Shown here piece after piece: positions 1 to 9,196 of a DNA stretch of 40,169 bases; the stretch's first letter is position 1; each line of letters begins with the position of its first letter. The stretch covers positions 1-40,169 of the forward strand of contig JAHIUD010000049.1 in NCBI GenBank assembly GCA_018817515.1, given 5' to 3'. The stretch is from Pseudomonadota bacterium. Lineage in GTDB: Bacteria; Desulfobacterota; Desulfovibrionia; Desulfovibrionales; Desulfovibrionaceae. The notes below the pieces were generated by a model. The model was not told the origin of the DNA, ran no database searches, and saw only the letters and a program-made list of their open reading frames with translations. Both the position numbers and the translations under genes were made by a program.

Positions 1-979
<979 letters not shown>

Positions 980-1073
980 GAGTGGCCTCACATGTTTCTC
1001 GGGGTTGGTGTCGCACGCGACAGGAATAAATCCTGCCGCCACCATACCCAAGGGGCCTGTTTCAGGCAAATCG

Positions 1074-1436
1074 CTATGAAGCATTGGGTTCATAGCCTTG
1101 GCTGCGCAGTTTTTCGAAAATAAATCCCATGATGAGGGAGAGCCGCTGGTGGGCATGCCCGGCGGCGGCCAGCTCGCCCAGCTCGGCGGCGGCGTAGATC
1201 TCGCGGGCATAGGAGGCCAGGGCCTGCACCGGAACCAGACCGGTGAGGCTGGCCAGGGAATGGGCGGCGTCCATGACCGCGCAGGCGCTTCCGGCGGCAA
1301 GGGCCTGGTCCAGCTCGCGCAGACGCTGCTCCCCGGCAGCCAGGAAAAGCGCGCCCATCTTTGCGGGCAGGCGCAGGGCGGCCTTGTCGAAGTCCACCCC
1401 CCGGCATTCTGCGGGCACAGCGTCCATTCCTGGCAT
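1074..1436 (-). CDS. Hpt-domain histidine phosphotransfer protein
   Basis: 120 residues, the size of a single Hpt four-helix bundle. The phosphorylatable histidine is H59 in the segment AHSLASLTGLV, which fits the Hpt pattern H-x-L-x-S/G, although the lysine common after HxL is replaced by alanine. There is no catalytic kinase domain, signal peptide or membrane segment, so it should be a cytoplasmic shuttle of phosphate between a hybrid kinase and a response regulator. ATG 1436 has GAGGAG nine bases upstream. The next gene downstream is a sigma-54-activating response regulator, its most likely partner. The N-terminus MPGMD resembles a receiver-domain motif but no receiver precedes it. The Hpt call is good; the partner is inferred from neighbourhood. 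Confidence 0.82.
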   Translation of the reverse strand: MPGMDAVPAECRGVDFDKAALRLPAKMGALFLAAGEQRLRELDQALAAGSACAVMDAAHSLASLTGLVPVQALASYAREIYAAAELGELAAAGHAHQRLSLIMGFIFEKLRSQGYEPNAS

Positions 1437-1789
1437 GTTTCAGCGCTCCTCGTTTTGGTCTGGCGTATGCTTCGGCGCTGGGCGCCGGAGAGCATGGCGC
1501 GCCGACAGCCCGAGCCCATCGGCGCGCTATTTGTGCGGTGCCGGAAGTCACCACGCCCCACTCCCTATCAAAAAGCCTGCCAGAAATGGCGGGATGGCAA
1601 CGTACACTAATTACAGAAGATATTTTCCAGCGGTAGTGGATGGAGAGCGATATTCCTAAAACATAGGAGGCATTGTGCAGGAGCGTGCTGCAATTCCTGG
1701 CGCAAAGGTGCAAACGGACGGGTTGTGCAGAGGAAGAAGAAGGAAGGAGGAGGCAGGGAGGAGGAAGCAGGGCGGACCGCCAAAAGCAG
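1437..1789. other. Intergenic region upstream of the Hpt gene
   Basis: No convincing gene on either strand; open frames here lack ribosome sites and recognisable composition. It holds a nearly uninterrupted polypurine run on the + strand (about 1728-1770), a possible weak -24/-12 site at 1567-1582, and the leader of the Hpt gene. Confidence 0.6.
1567..1582 (-). promoter_or_regulatory. Weak candidate sigma-54 promoter for the Hpt/response-regulator pair
   Basis: The minus strand reads TGGCAGGCTTTTTGAT. It keeps the -24 TGGCA and correct spacing to TTG, but the -12 GC is GA and position 6 is G. It lies about 130 nt upstream of the Hpt start. Two mismatches, one at a normally invariant base, make this tentative. 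Confidence 0.22.
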
Positions 1790-1836
1790 GCGGGGCGCAT
1801 CCGGCCATGTCCTCAGACATTCCGGACGCGCCCCGC
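1790..1836 (-). terminator. Intrinsic terminator of serS
   Basis: A 15-bp stem with one G-T pair (1790-1804 with 1822-1836) lies 36 nt past the serS stop. The 17-nt loop contains a further ATGTC/GACAT stem. On the minus strand it is followed by GCTTTTGG. The stem is very strong; the T-run is short. Confidence 0.65.
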
Positions 1837-1871
1837 AGGCAGGACGGCGTAAGGTGGCGCGAGCCCAGGCG

Positions 1872-3149
1872 CTACTTCGCGGTGATGCGCTCCAGGCCCT
1901 TCATGTAGGGGCGCAGGGCTTCGGGCAGGAGCACGGAGCCGTCGGCCTGCTGGCCGTTTTCCAGCACGGCCACCAGCGCCCGGCCCACAGCCAGGGCCGA
2001 GCCGTTGAGCGTGTGCAGATGCTCGCTCTTCTTCGCGCCCTTGGCCTTGAAGCGGATGCCCGCCCGCCGGGCCTGGAAATCCAGGAAGTTCGAGCACGAC
2101 GAGATCTCGCGGTACTTGTCCTGGCCGGGCAGCCAGACCTCGATGTCGTAGGTCTTGGCCGAGGAAAAGCCCAGGTCGCCGCCGCAGAGCTGGATCACGC
2201 GGTAGTGCAGGCCCAGGCGCTTCAAGATCTCCTCGGCGTGGCTGGTCAAAAGCTCCAGGTCGGCCATGGACTTGTCAGGATGGCTGAAGCGCACCAGCTC
2301 GACCTTGTGGAACTGGTGCTGGCGGATGAGGCCCTTGGTGTCCTTGCCGTAGCTCCCGGCCTCGGACCGGAAGCAGGGCGTCAGCGCGCAATAGCCCATG
2401 GGCAGCTGGTCCTCTTCCAGCACCTCGCCGGAATGCAGGTTGGTCACCGGCACCTCGGCCGTGGGGATGAGATAATATTCCTGCCCCTCGATCTTGAACA
2501 GGTCCTCGGCGAACTTGGGCAACTGGCCCGTGCCGGTCATGGCCTGCTTGTTGACCATGAACGGCGTCAGCACCTCGGTGTAGCCGTGCTCGGCGGCGAT
2601 ATCGAGCATGAACGCGCCCAGCGCCCGCTCAAGCTTCGCGGCCCAGCCGAAGCTCACGCAAAAGCGCGAGCCGGTGATTTTCCCCGCGCGCTCAAAATCC
2701 AGCCCGCCCAGCGCCTGGCCCAGCTCCCAGTGCTCCTTGGGCTGGAAATCCAGCACCGGCTTCTCGCCCCAGGTGCGCACCACAGGGTTGTCGTCCTCGC
2801 CAGCGCCGTCCGGCGTGGACTCGTGCGGGATGTTCGGCATCTTGAGCAGCCAATCGGACTCTTGCCCTTCGATGACCGCCAGTTCGGCGTCCAGCTCCTT
2901 GATGCGCTCGCCCATCTTGGACATGGCGGCCATGAGTTCGCTGGCGTCCTGGCCCGCGCGCTTGAGCTTGGCCACCTCGGCCGAGCCCTGGTTGCGCTCG
3001 GCCTTCAGGCCCTCGGCCTCGCGGATCAGCGCGATGCGCGCCTCGTCCAGGCGGGCGAACTCGGCCACGTCGGGCTCGGTCTTGCAGCGTTTCGCCAAAC
3101 CCTGGCGCACGGCGTCCAGGTTCCTTTGCACGAACTTCAGGTCAAGCAT
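1872..3149 (-). CDS. serS: Seryl-tRNA synthetase
   Basis: 425 residues, standard length for bacterial SerRS, which charges tRNA-Ser (and tRNA-Sec) with serine in the cytoplasm. The N-terminal coiled-coil tRNA arm (about 30-100) is followed by the class II catalytic core. The TAE loop is seen in [11 protein letters not shown], motif 2 in [14 protein letters not shown], and motif 3 in the [17 protein letters not shown] segment. ATG 3149 is chosen because GAGGAG lies six bases upstream; the frame extends further but the added residues are low-complexity and non-homologous. The leader (3150-3200) contains a G/C-only palindrome at 3178-3197. A strong hairpin terminator follows. It may be co-transcribed with the small membrane-protein gene upstream. 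Confidence 0.98.
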   Translation of the reverse strand: MLDLKFVQRNLDAVRQGLAKRCKTEPDVAEFARLDEARIALIREAEGLKAERNQGSAEVAKLKRAGQDASELMAAMSKMGERIKELDAELAVIEGQESDWLLKMPNIPHESTPDGAGEDDNPVVRTWGEKPVLDFQPKEHWELGQALGGLDFERAGKITGSRFCVSFGWAAKLERALGAFMLDIAAEHGYTEVLTPFMVNKQAMTGTGQLPKFAEDLFKIEGQEYYLIPTAEVPVTNLHSGEVLEEDQLPMGYCALTPCFRSEAGSYGKDTKGLIRQHQFHKVELVRFSHPDKSMADLELLTSHAEEILKRLGLHYRVIQLCGGDLGFSSAKTYDIEVWLPGQDKYREISSCSNFLDFQARRAGIRFKAKGAKKSEHLHTLNGSALAVGRALVAVLENGQQADGSVLLPEALRPYMKGLERITAK

Positions 3150-3290
3150 GGTCGTCTCCTCAAAAGATATGGCTGGCGGGGGGGCTCCCCCGGGGGGCGT
3201 CGGTGGATGCTCGGCCTGGGGTTTAGCGCGACTGCCGTCGCTTGACAACCCTTGGCCGTCCTTGGTCCTCCTTGGGCCCCCTTGCGACCC

Positions 3291-3749
3291 TCAGGGCTTG
3301 ATGCCGTCCTCGATGTTTTTGCGGCGCACGTGCAGCAGGTAGGCCGCAACGACCACGATGCCCACCGGGGCGAAGTCCTGCTGCCACAGGAACCAGGCCG
3401 CGAGCGGGGAGCCCAGGCCGAGGAAGGCGATCTGCCGCATTTTGCGGCGGTCCATGGGGCGCGCCAGCCAGGCGCATTCCAGCCCGATGGCTTCTTCCAG
3501 CCAGGGCAGCATGTTTTTGGCGCTGGTCTGGTCCATGGGCGGCAGGGGCAGGGCGAGGCAGCCGACGCCGAGGCCGATGGCGGCCAGGGCCAAAAGCGCG
3601 GGGTTGTGCAGCACCAGGCCGAAGGGCAGAAGGCCCAGGCTGGCGGTCTGGATGCACCAGTTCCAGGGTTCGCGGCGGCGCAGGCGCAGGGTCTGCGCGA
3701 TGTTCGCGGCCCGCTGGCGCAGGCTTGAGGGTGTGGATTCACTCTGCAT
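3291..3749 (-). CDS. Small multi-pass membrane protein, function unknown
   Basis: 152 residues from ATG 3749. A positively charged N-terminus (residues 11-26) precedes hydrophobic segments at about 32-47, 50-69, 111-124 and 128-145. An amphipathic stretch in the middle contains two cysteines or tryptophans but no recognisable catalytic motif. The C-terminus is basic (HVRRKN). The ribosome site is poor; an in-frame TTG three codons upstream is an alternative. It is divergent from cinA (66 nt between starts) and 141 nt upstream of serS on the same strand. I do not recognise the family; an inner-membrane location is the only safe inference. Confidence 0.7.
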   Translation of the reverse strand: MQSESTPSSLRQRAANIAQTLRLRRREPWNWCIQTASLGLLPFGLVLHNPALLALAAIGLGVGCLALPLPPMDQTSAKNMLPWLEEAIGLECAWLARPMDRRKMRQIAFLGLGSPLAAWFLWQQDFAPVGIVVVAAYLLHVRRKNIEDGIKP

Positions 3750-3758
3750 GGCCCACAA

Positions 3759-3787
3759 TTGCCACGCGCGGCCCCATCCTGTAAACA
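3759..3787 (+). promoter_or_regulatory. Candidate sigma-70 promoter of cinA
   Basis: -35 TTGCCA (3759-3764), 17-bp spacer, -10 TAAACA (3782-3787), predicting a start about 22 nt before the cinA ATG. It lies in the short gap between divergent genes. Four of six bases match at -35 and the -10 is imperfect. Confidence 0.35.
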
Positions 3788-3815
3788 GTTGCAAACACAA
3801 GGCGGGGGTGTCGGC

Positions 3816-4349
3816 ATGAAAAAGGTGGATTTCCACTGCCTCATGGAACAGGAGGGCACGGACCGCCTGGGGGCCCTTGCTTCCGAGGTGGCGCGGCACG
3901 TGCGCGGCCAGGGCTGGATGCTGGCCACGGCGGAGTCCTGCACCGGCGGGCTTGTGTCACACACCTTGACCAACATGGACGGCAGCTCGGCCTGGTTCCA
4001 CGGCGGGGTGGTCTGTTATTCCAATGCGCTCAAGACCGGCCTGCTGGGCGTGGAGCAGGCCATATTGGACGAGCACGGCGCTGTGAGCGAGGCCACGGTG
4101 CTGGCCATGGCCCGGGGGGCGCTGCGGCTGCCGGGCATGCCCGAGGACCGGGGGGTGAGCGTGGCCATTTCAGGCATCGCCGGGCCCACCGGCGGCACGC
4201 GGGAAAAACCCGTGGGCACGGTCTGGATGGCCTGGGCTTGGCCGGGCGGGGAGCGCGCCGAGCAGTTCCTGTTCCGCGGCTCGCGGCCTGCGGTGAAGTC
4301 CCAGAGCGCCGCCGGGGCGCTGTTCGGCCTGGCCACGTTTACCCGGTAG
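3816..4349 (+). CDS. pncC: CinA C-terminal domain protein, nicotinamide-nucleotide amidase
   Basis: 177 residues, the free-standing form of the CinA C-terminal domain. It deamidates nicotinamide mononucleotide to nicotinate mononucleotide in the pyridine nucleotide cycle. Family signatures are ATAESCTGGL near the N-terminus (catalytic serine region), FHGGVVCYSNALK, and ISGIAGPTGGT. The N-terminal molybdopterin-binding-like domain of full CinA is absent, so the damage-induction role of long CinA is not implied. The ATG at 3816 follows a G-rich ribosome site (GGCGGGGGTG); an upstream in-frame ATG at 3759 would overlap the candidate promoter. The next gene, thpR, starts within 20 nt, so the two are probably co-transcribed. 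Confidence 0.9.
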   Translation: MKKVDFHCLMEQEGTDRLGALASEVARHVRGQGWMLATAESCTGGLVSHTLTNMDGSSAWFHGGVVCYSNALKTGLLGVEQAILDEHGAVSEATVLAMARGALRLPGMPEDRGVSVAISGIAGPTGGTREKPVGTVWMAWAWPGGERAEQFLFRGSRPAVKSQSAAGALFGLATFTR

Positions 4350-4357
4350 CGCTGGCT

Positions 4358-4945
4358 GTGGCGGGCGTGCGCTGTTTCGTCGGGCTGCCCCTGCCGGAGA
4401 GCTGGCAGGAGGCTCTTGCGCGCGTTGCGCAGCGGCTGGCGGGCGCGCTGTCCTCGCGCATCAGCTGGACCCGGCCCGGCAACGGGCATCTGACGTTGAA
4501 ATTCCTTGGCGACGTGGCGCAGGAGCGCCTCCCGGAGCTGGTGCAGGCCCTGCGCGGCGTCTCCTTTTCGCCCTTTGCCCTGGCCGTGGGCCGGAGCGGC
4601 CCCAGGGCGCTGTGGATCGGCTTGCGCCTGGGCGAGGCGGAGAGCGCAAAGCTGGCCGCCCAGGTCGGGCAGGTGCTTGAGCCGTTGGGGTTCGCGCCGG
4701 AAAAGCGGCCCTTTGCCGCGCATGTGACCCTGGGCCGGGTCAAGGCGCTGGCGCCGGGCGACGATTGGACGCTGGTGGAGCGCTGCGTGGCCGGGGAGCG
4801 CTGGCCCGTGATTGAGGTCGACGGCTTTGTGCTTTGGCGCAGCGTGCTCGGGCCGGGCGGCCCGCAGTATTCCCGGCTGGCGGAGTTCACATCCGGCGGA
4901 GCTCTTGGTCCGGCAGGGCCGGGGCGCGACCGCGCCGCCTGCTGA
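4358..4945 (+). CDS. thpR: RNA 2',3'-cyclic phosphodiesterase (LigT/ThpR, 2H family)
   Basis: About 195 residues. The two HxTx motifs that define the 2H phosphoesterase fold are present: HLTLKFLG in the first half and HVTLGRVK in the second. The early segment RCFVGLPLP is the usual first strand of LigT proteins. The enzyme hydrolyses 2',3'-cyclic phosphate ends of RNA and can join tRNA half-molecules in vitro. The start is uncertain: GTG 4358 or GTG 4367 both give normal N-termini and neither has a strong ribosome site, which fits translational coupling to the preceding cinA stop at 4349. The C-terminus (last about 20 residues) is Gly/Pro/Arg-rich and probably disordered. Confidence 0.88.
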   Translation: MAGVRCFVGLPLPESWQEALARVAQRLAGALSSRISWTRPGNGHLTLKFLGDVAQERLPELVQALRGVSFSPFALAVGRSGPRALWIGLRLGEAESAKLAAQVGQVLEPLGFAPEKRPFAAHVTLGRVKALAPGDDWTLVERCVAGERWPVIEVDGFVLWRSVLGPGGPQYSRLAEFTSGGALGPAGPGRDRAAC

Positions 4946-5262
4946 GTCGCCCGGTGTCCTCGTGTTTCCCGGCTTGACGACGAGGCATCAAATTCTCAGA
5001 TGCGCGCTCATCGTTTGCCTATCAGCAGATCCCGTCAATATTCATGTGTTGTGTATAATGCCTTTGCTATTGCCTTTGTCTGTCGCTCCTACTGGCTACG
5101 CCGATTGAAGTCTCCCGACATCACGATGGCGCCTCTCGCAAGGGTAATGTGTTGCGTTTTATCCGCCGAATATGCTATTGTAATATTGACCAGTTCGATT
5201 TGCCCTGGGACTCACGGTGCCACAGCCCAGGAAGCGTAGAATAAATGGTAACCGGAGGATAT
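4946..5262. other. Intergenic region upstream of the chemoreceptor
   Basis: 317 nt, visibly AT-richer than its neighbours between about 4985 and 5215, with no credible gene. It contains a TATAAT at 5054-5059 without a good -35 and a better-spaced candidate promoter at 5152-5181. The final bases carry the GGAGG ribosome site of the chemoreceptor. Confidence 0.6.
5152..5181 (+). promoter_or_regulatory. Candidate promoter of the chemoreceptor gene
   Basis: -35 TTGCGT (5152-5157), 18-bp spacer, -10 TATTGT (5176-5181). The -35 resembles the TTGCGC seen before hisC and mlaE in this window. A TATAAT at 5054-5059 is an alternative -10. Confidence 0.3.
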
Positions 5263-7578
5263 ATGTTCCGTAAAAGCATCAGCAGCGTGCTCATCGCGTC
5301 CGTGGCCTTGGCCGTTGTCTTGGCTGTGGCCGCCATTATTGTCTATGTTTCGAAGTCCTCGAACAATATGACCCTGGAGTTGGAGCAGCAGTCCATGCAG
5401 CAGTTGTCCGTCGCCACCCAGGCGGCCCTGGACAGCTACATGGACAACACCAAAACTCTGGTGGAGACCCTGGCTGTGCAGAAAGCCATCCAGGAGGCTT
5501 TCGAGGGCGACCCCAAGCGCGCGAAAGATCGCTTGATGGATTACATAACGGCCAACAAGGACTACTGGGCGATCTTCCTGTTTGACGCCAACGGCGTCAT
5601 CCTGGCCGGGTACAATGCCAACAAGGCGGACTTGACCGGGCAGAGCCGCGCCGACCGCGACTACGTCAAGGCCGTGCTCGGCGGGCAGGAGCTGTTTGTG
5701 GCCAAGGAAGTCCTCAAGGCCAAGAGCGGCGAAGGCGACCTGTTCATCTTCTCCCTGGCCAAGGCCGTGAAAAGCAAGGATGGCAAGGTGCTGGGCGGCG
5801 TGGCCGCCTTCCCCAGGTGGGATGCCTTCACCAAGGCCTTTGTCGACCCGCCTCGCTTCGGCGCGCGCGGCTACGCCTTCATGCTCGACGCCAAGGGCCG
5901 CATCATCGCCCATGCCGTGGACAAGAGCCTGATGCTCAAGGACTTGAGCGAGCACGAGTTCATCCGCAAGGCGCTGGAAGTGAAGAACGGCTCCCTGTTC
6001 TACGACTGGAAGGGCGAGCAGAAGTACCTCACCGTGTCCACCGACCCGGACACGGGCTGGGCCCTGTGCATGAGCGCCTACGTCTCGGAAATGACGGCCA
6101 CCTCCACCATGCAGCGCAACATCCTGCTGGGCATCGGTCTGGCGGCGATCCTTGTGCTGGTGGTGGTCATCAGCCTCATCATCAAGCGTCTTGTGGTCAA
6201 CCCCATCACGAACATCGAGGCCTTCACAAGCCGCATCGCCCAGGGCGACTTCAAGGCGGAGCTGGGCACCGGGTTCAAATTTGAACTGTCCAGCCTGGCC
6301 GACAACATCCGCGCCATGGTGGCCGAGATCAAGAACAAGCTCGGCTTCAGCCAGGGCGTGCTCCTGGGCATCCCAACCCCGTGCGGCATCGTGGGCCCGG
6401 ACTTCAAGATGCTCTGGGCCAACCAGCAGATCTGCGACATGCTGGAAAAGACCGGCAAGCCCGCAGATTACATTGGGCAGAAGTCGGGCGAGTTCTACTG
6501 GAACGACCCCAACCGCGAGACCCTGTCCGACAAGGCCATTCGCCAGAACGCCGCGCAGAAGGGCCAGGCATCCTGGAAGGCCAAGACCGGCAGGGAGATG
6601 CATGTGGACGTTGCCACCACGCCGTTCTACGACCTGGACGGGGCCCCGCTCGGAGCCATCTCCTTCTGGCTGGACATCACCGAGATCATGGAAAACCAGA
6701 AGCGCATCGAGCAGCAGAACGAGAAGATCGCCCGCGCCGCAGAGGCCGCCACCAACATCTCCGATCAGGTGGCCTCGGCCTCTGAGGAACTCTCGGCCCA
6801 GATCGAGCAGTCCAGCCGCGGCACCGAGGAGCAGCGCGCCCGCACGGGCGAGGCCGCCACGGCCATGGAGGAGATGAACGCCACGGTGATGGAGGTGGCC
6901 TCCAGCGCCTCTGGCGCGGCGGAACTGGCCGAACAGGCCAAGCGCAAGGCCCAGGAAGGCGCGAAGCTGGTGGACGAAGTCGTGGCCAACATCAACCAGA
7001 TCAACACCCGGGCCGAGGCCCTGAAGGTGGACATGGGCGAGCTGGGCAAGCAGGCCGAGGGCATCGGCGCCATCATGAACGTCATCAGCGACATCGCCGA
7101 CCAGACCAACCTCCTGGCCCTGAACGCCGCCATTGAGGCCGCGCGCGCAGGCGACGCAGGCCGGGGCTTTGCTGTTGTCGCCGATGAAGTCCGCAAGCTG
7201 GCCGAGAAGACCATGACCGCCACCAACGAGGTGGGCGCGTACATCAAGGCCGTGCAGGACAGCGCCAAGAAGAACATCGAGGGCACCGAGGCCACCACCA
7301 AGGCCATCGAGGCCAGCACCGCCACGGCGGGCAAGTCCGGCGAGGCCCTGCGCGAGATCGTGGTCATGGTGGACCGCACGGCCGACCAGGTGCGCTCCAT
7401 CGCCACGGCCTCGGAGGAGCAGTCCGCCGCCAGCGAGGAGATCAGCCACACCACCGAGGACATCAACCGCATCGCCGCGGAGACCGCCCAGGCCATGAAC
7501 GAGTCGGCCCAGGCCGTGTCCGACCTGTCGCGCCTGGCCCAGGAGCTCAAGCGCATCATCCGCAACATGCAGGACTAG
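5263..7578 (+). CDS. Methyl-accepting chemotaxis protein (dCache-HAMP-PAS-signalling domain)
   Basis: 771 residues. TM1 spans about 8-29; a periplasmic dCache-type sensor about 35-280; TM2 about 287-309; HAMP about 308-360; a PAS domain from about 366 ([13 protein letters not shown] onward); then the coiled-coil signalling domain, whose conserved hairpin tip ([19 protein letters not shown]) begins near residue 612. No C-terminal pentapeptide for CheR tethering is present; the protein ends in RNMQD. It should sense a small ligand outside and possibly a cofactor-bound or redox signal through the PAS domain, and control CheA. ATG 5263 has GGAGG at 5254-5258; the ATG six codons upstream lacks one. 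It is transcribed alone and ends at a strong bidirectional terminator. The ligand cannot be read from sequence. Confidence 0.96.
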   Translation: MFRKSISSVLIASVALAVVLAVAAIIVYVSKSSNNMTLELEQQSMQQLSVATQAALDSYMDNTKTLVETLAVQKAIQEAFEGDPKRAKDRLMDYITANKDYWAIFLFDANGVILAGYNANKADLTGQSRADRDYVKAVLGGQELFVAKEVLKAKSGEGDLFIFSLAKAVKSKDGKVLGGVAAFPRWDAFTKAFVDPPRFGARGYAFMLDAKGRIIAHAVDKSLMLKDLSEHEFIRKALEVKNGSLFYDWKGEQKYLTVSTDPDTGWALCMSAYVSEMTATSTMQRNILLGIGLAAILVLVVVISLIIKRLVVNPITNIEAFTSRIAQGDFKAELGTGFKFELSSLADNIRAMVAEIKNKLGFSQGVLLGIPTPCGIVGPDFKMLWANQQICDMLEKTGKPADYIGQKSGEFYWNDPNRETLSDKAIRQNAAQKGQASWKAKTGREMHVDVATTPFYDLDGAPLGAISFWLDITEIMENQKRIEQQNEKIARAAEAATNISDQVASASEELSAQIEQSSRGTEEQRARTGEAATAMEEMNATVMEVASSASGAAELAEQAKRKAQEGAKLVDEVVANINQINTRAEALKVDMGELGKQAEGIGAIMNVISDIADQTNLLALNAAIEAARAGDAGRGFAVVADEVRKLAEKTMTATNEVGAYIKAVQDSAKKNIEGTEATTKAIEASTATAGKSGEALREIVVMVDRTADQVRSIATASEEQSAASEEISHTTEDINRIAAETAQAMNESAQAVSDLSRLAQELKRIIRNMQD

Positions 7579-7617
7579 CCGGAGCCCCGGCTTACGGGGC
7601 AGGCGCTTAAAAAAGAC

Positions 7618-7646
7618 AAAGGGCAGGAAGTTGATTCCTGCCCTTT
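7618..7646. terminator. Bidirectional intrinsic terminator
   Basis: A perfect 12-bp stem (AAAGGGCAGGAA with TTCCTGCCCTTT) and 5-nt loop between the convergent chemoreceptor gene (+) and the 165-residue gene (-). The A-run and T-run flanks let it work in both directions. Confidence 0.85.
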
Positions 7647-7683
7647 CTCGTGTGACGGGTTGAGGTTTGCGGCGGGGGCTCTC

Positions 7684-8181
7684 TTAAGAGAGGTAGTCCC
7701 CACGGTTGAACTTGATGCGTTCCGTCACCGCCATGACTTCCAGTTCAGACACCACGCCTTGCAGCGCAGGGGACTGCTGCGCAAGGTTCGGGTTCTCGCC
7801 CTTGATCTGCTGCACTGTTCCGTCGATGTCCTGAAGGACGCCGTAGGCCTCCTTCAAGTTCACCGCTCCGGACCCGCCTTGCAGGTTCTGAGCGTACTGG
7901 TCCCACTTGTCGAGCAGGTTTTCCACCTTGTCCATGATCGCTTTCTCCGCATTTGCCGCCGGGGCGACAGCCTCGACAGTGCCGACGCCCATGAGGGCGC
8001 TCAAGGTGCCGAGCCCGCCCGGTGGGGGCAGGGGAGCGCTGGTCTTGGTGGTCTCCGTGCCCGACTTGGTGACCTCCTGATTCAGGAGATCGCCAAAAGC
8101 GGTGCTGGGCGGCTTGACCCTGTTCGTCTGCGACGCGCTGTCCGGACGAACCCCTTCCAACTGGTCAGGATGGATCTTCAT
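7684..8181 (-). CDS. Conserved-looking 165-residue protein of unknown function, sigma-54 controlled
   Basis: ATG 8181 has a good ribosome site (GAGGAGCAACC). The protein has no signal peptide or membrane segment. Residues 1-60 are polar, with a Pro/Gly-rich linker (PLPPPGGLG, about 51-59). Residues 75-165 look helical and charged and end in ERIKFNRGDYLS. I do not recognise a named family. A near-consensus sigma-54 promoter lies about 35 nt upstream. In Desulfovibrio-type bacteria many flagellar and motility genes use sigma-54, and the gene faces a chemoreceptor, so a role in motility or the cell envelope is a reasonable guess but only that. The disordered N-half plus helical C-half would suit an export substrate or regulator. 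Confidence 0.82.
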   Translation of the reverse strand: MKIHPDQLEGVRPDSASQTNRVKPPSTAFGDLLNQEVTKSGTETTKTSAPLPPPGGLGTLSALMGVGTVEAVAPAANAEKAIMDKVENLLDKWDQYAQNLQGGSGAVNLKEAYGVLQDIDGTVQQIKGENPNLAQQSPALQGVVSELEVMAVTERIKFNRGDYLS

Positions 8182-8214
8182 GGTTGCTCCTCATCCTGTG
8201 ATTTCTTTGTAATG

Positions 8215-8230
8215 TGCAGAGACCATGCCA
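8215..8230 (-). promoter_or_regulatory. Sigma-54 (-24/-12) promoter of the 165-residue gene
   Basis: The minus strand reads TGGCATGGTCTCTGCA. Against TGGCAYG-N4-TTGCW it has one mismatch, with invariant GG and GC correctly spaced. It predicts a start about 22-25 nt upstream of the ATG, leaving just enough room for the ribosome site. The position relative to the gene strengthens the call. Confidence 0.6.
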
Positions 8231-8412
8231 ACGCGTTGTCGACGTAATTCACTGATATCGTTGCATCTTAACACTTGGCCCAGGGGGAAAATCTTGCCTG
8301 TGCCCGGTCCGGGCGGCTTGGCCATGCCCCTATCGGATATCCCATGGCCGGGAGCTTGTCCATCAACCCTGGACCTTCGAACCCTTCGCCGCCTTTTCGG
8401 CGTGTTTTGTCC

Positions 8413-8441
8413 TTGCGTTTATGGAGCCGGGTGATTATTTT
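8413..8441 (+). promoter_or_regulatory. Candidate promoter of the universal stress protein gene
   Basis: -35 TTGCGT (8413-8418), 17-bp spacer, -10 TATTTT (8436-8441). The CRP/FNR-type palindrome at 8430-8445 overlaps its -10. Confidence 0.3.
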
Positions 8442-8445
8442 CACA
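8430..8445 (+). promoter_or_regulatory. CRP/FNR-family-type operator candidate
   Basis: GGTGATTATTTTCACA contains GTGA-N6-TCAC, the symmetric core of CRP-like sites (TGTGA-N6-TCACA), with one half-site base changed. It lies about 67 nt upstream of the stress protein ATG and over a candidate -10, which would suit repression; activation from another start is also possible. Confidence 0.35.
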
Positions 8446-8511
8446 TTGTTACCTCGTCCCTCTTTCCCCCCGGAAGCGGGCAACCAACGCAGACCTTTGA
8501 GGAGGAGAGCC

Positions 8512-8955
8512 ATGCCCCAGATCAAGAAGATCCTTTGCGCAGTGGATTTTTCCGAGCATAGCCCGGTGGTGGCCGAGTACGCGCGGATCATGGCTCAGGG
8601 CCTTGGCGCCAGCGTGGACTGCCTGTACGTCGCCCCCTCGCTCAGCCAGTACGTCGGATTCCATGTGCCGCCGAGCTCCATCGAGAACTTCGTGGGCGAG
8701 ATCGTCACCGGAGCCGAGGCCACCATGAGCGCCTTCTTGAACGAGAACTTCCAGGGCGTCACCGCCGTGGGCCATGTGGTCACCGGCTATGCGGCCGAGG
8801 AGATCTTCGGCATGGCCGCCAAGGAGAACGTGGACCTCATCATCATGGGCACCCACGGCCGCAAGGGCATCGACCGCATCCTGTTCGGCTCCGTGGCCGA
8901 GAAGGTCGTCAAGGGCGCCAAGTGCCCGGTGATGACCATCCGTCCCGGCAAGTAG
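8512..8955 (+). CDS. Universal stress protein (UspA family)
   Basis: 147 residues, one UspA domain. The N-terminus KKILCAVDFSEHS is the typical first strand and ATP-binding loop. The nucleotide-binding signature G-x2-G-x9-G-S appears in GTHGRKGIDRILFGS near residue 105, followed by the final strand CPVMTIRP, so this is the ATP-binding type. Such proteins are cytoplasmic homodimers induced by starvation, oxygen or other stress; exact partners are unknown. ATG 8512 follows GGAGGAG. It is monocistronic in appearance: the next gene, hisC, begins 241 nt later with its own promoter. A CRP/FNR-type palindrome upstream hints at regulation by redox or nitrosative stress. Confidence 0.95.
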   Translation: MPQIKKILCAVDFSEHSPVVAEYARIMAQGLGASVDCLYVAPSLSQYVGFHVPPSSIENFVGEIVTGAEATMSAFLNENFQGVTAVGHVVTGYAAEEIFGMAAKENVDLIIMGTHGRKGIDRILFGSVAEKVVKGAKCPVMTIRPGK

Positions 8956-9035
8956 CCCGGGAGCTTCGCGGCGGCTCGCCGCTCCGGCGCACGACTCCGG
9001 CGCCCGGACGCGCGGGGCGTGATCACGCAGGCGTT

Positions 9036-9070
9036 CCGGCGTGTCCTTCCGGCGTGTCTCCCGGCGTGTC
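9036..9070 (+). repeat. Three direct repeats of CCGGCGTGTC upstream of the hisC promoter
   Basis: The 10-mer CCGGCGTGTC occurs at 9036-9045, 9049-9058 and 9061-9070, spaced 13 and 12 bp. The array ends 18 bp before the candidate -35 of hisC. It may be a regulator-binding array or a local slippage product. Confidence 0.6.
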
Positions 9071-9088
9071 GGTTCGGGGCGGCATTGG

Positions 9089-9117
9089 TTGCGCCAAAAC
9101 GCAAGTCCAGCTATAGG
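9089..9117 (+). promoter_or_regulatory. Sigma-70-type promoter of hisC-cmk
   Basis: -35 TTGCGC (9089-9094), exactly 17 bp spacer, -10 TATAGG (9112-9117), about 75 nt before the hisC ATG. Confidence 0.5.
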
Positions 9118-9196
9118 CATGGCAGATGAGTGCGCACAGGGGACGGCCCCAGGCTGTTTCCTGTGCTTTCGTGTTGAGATCAAGAAGAGGTGCGCC

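Larger units (their letters stand above)
8182..8511. other. Divergent intergenic region between the 165-residue gene and the universal stress gene
   Basis: 330 nt without a credible gene. It holds the sigma-54 promoter of the minus-strand gene (8215-8230), a CRP/FNR-type palindrome (8430-8445) overlapping a candidate -10 for the + strand gene, and the strong GGAGGAG ribosome site of the stress protein gene. Confidence 0.65.

Noticed and set aside
1725-3245. 506-codon + strand frame across serS
   Set aside because: Starts in the polypurine tract and runs antisense to serS; only a shadow.
5054-5059. TATAAT as the chemoreceptor promoter
   Set aside because: Perfect -10 hexamer but no acceptable -35 at 16-18 bp and no TG extension; kept only as an alternative.
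5212-7449. Long open frame (745 codons) on the minus strand opposite the chemoreceptor
   Set aside because: It mirrors the codon structure of the real + strand gene, is His/Gly/Ala/Leu-rich, lacks a ribosome site and resembles no family; a high-GC shadow.
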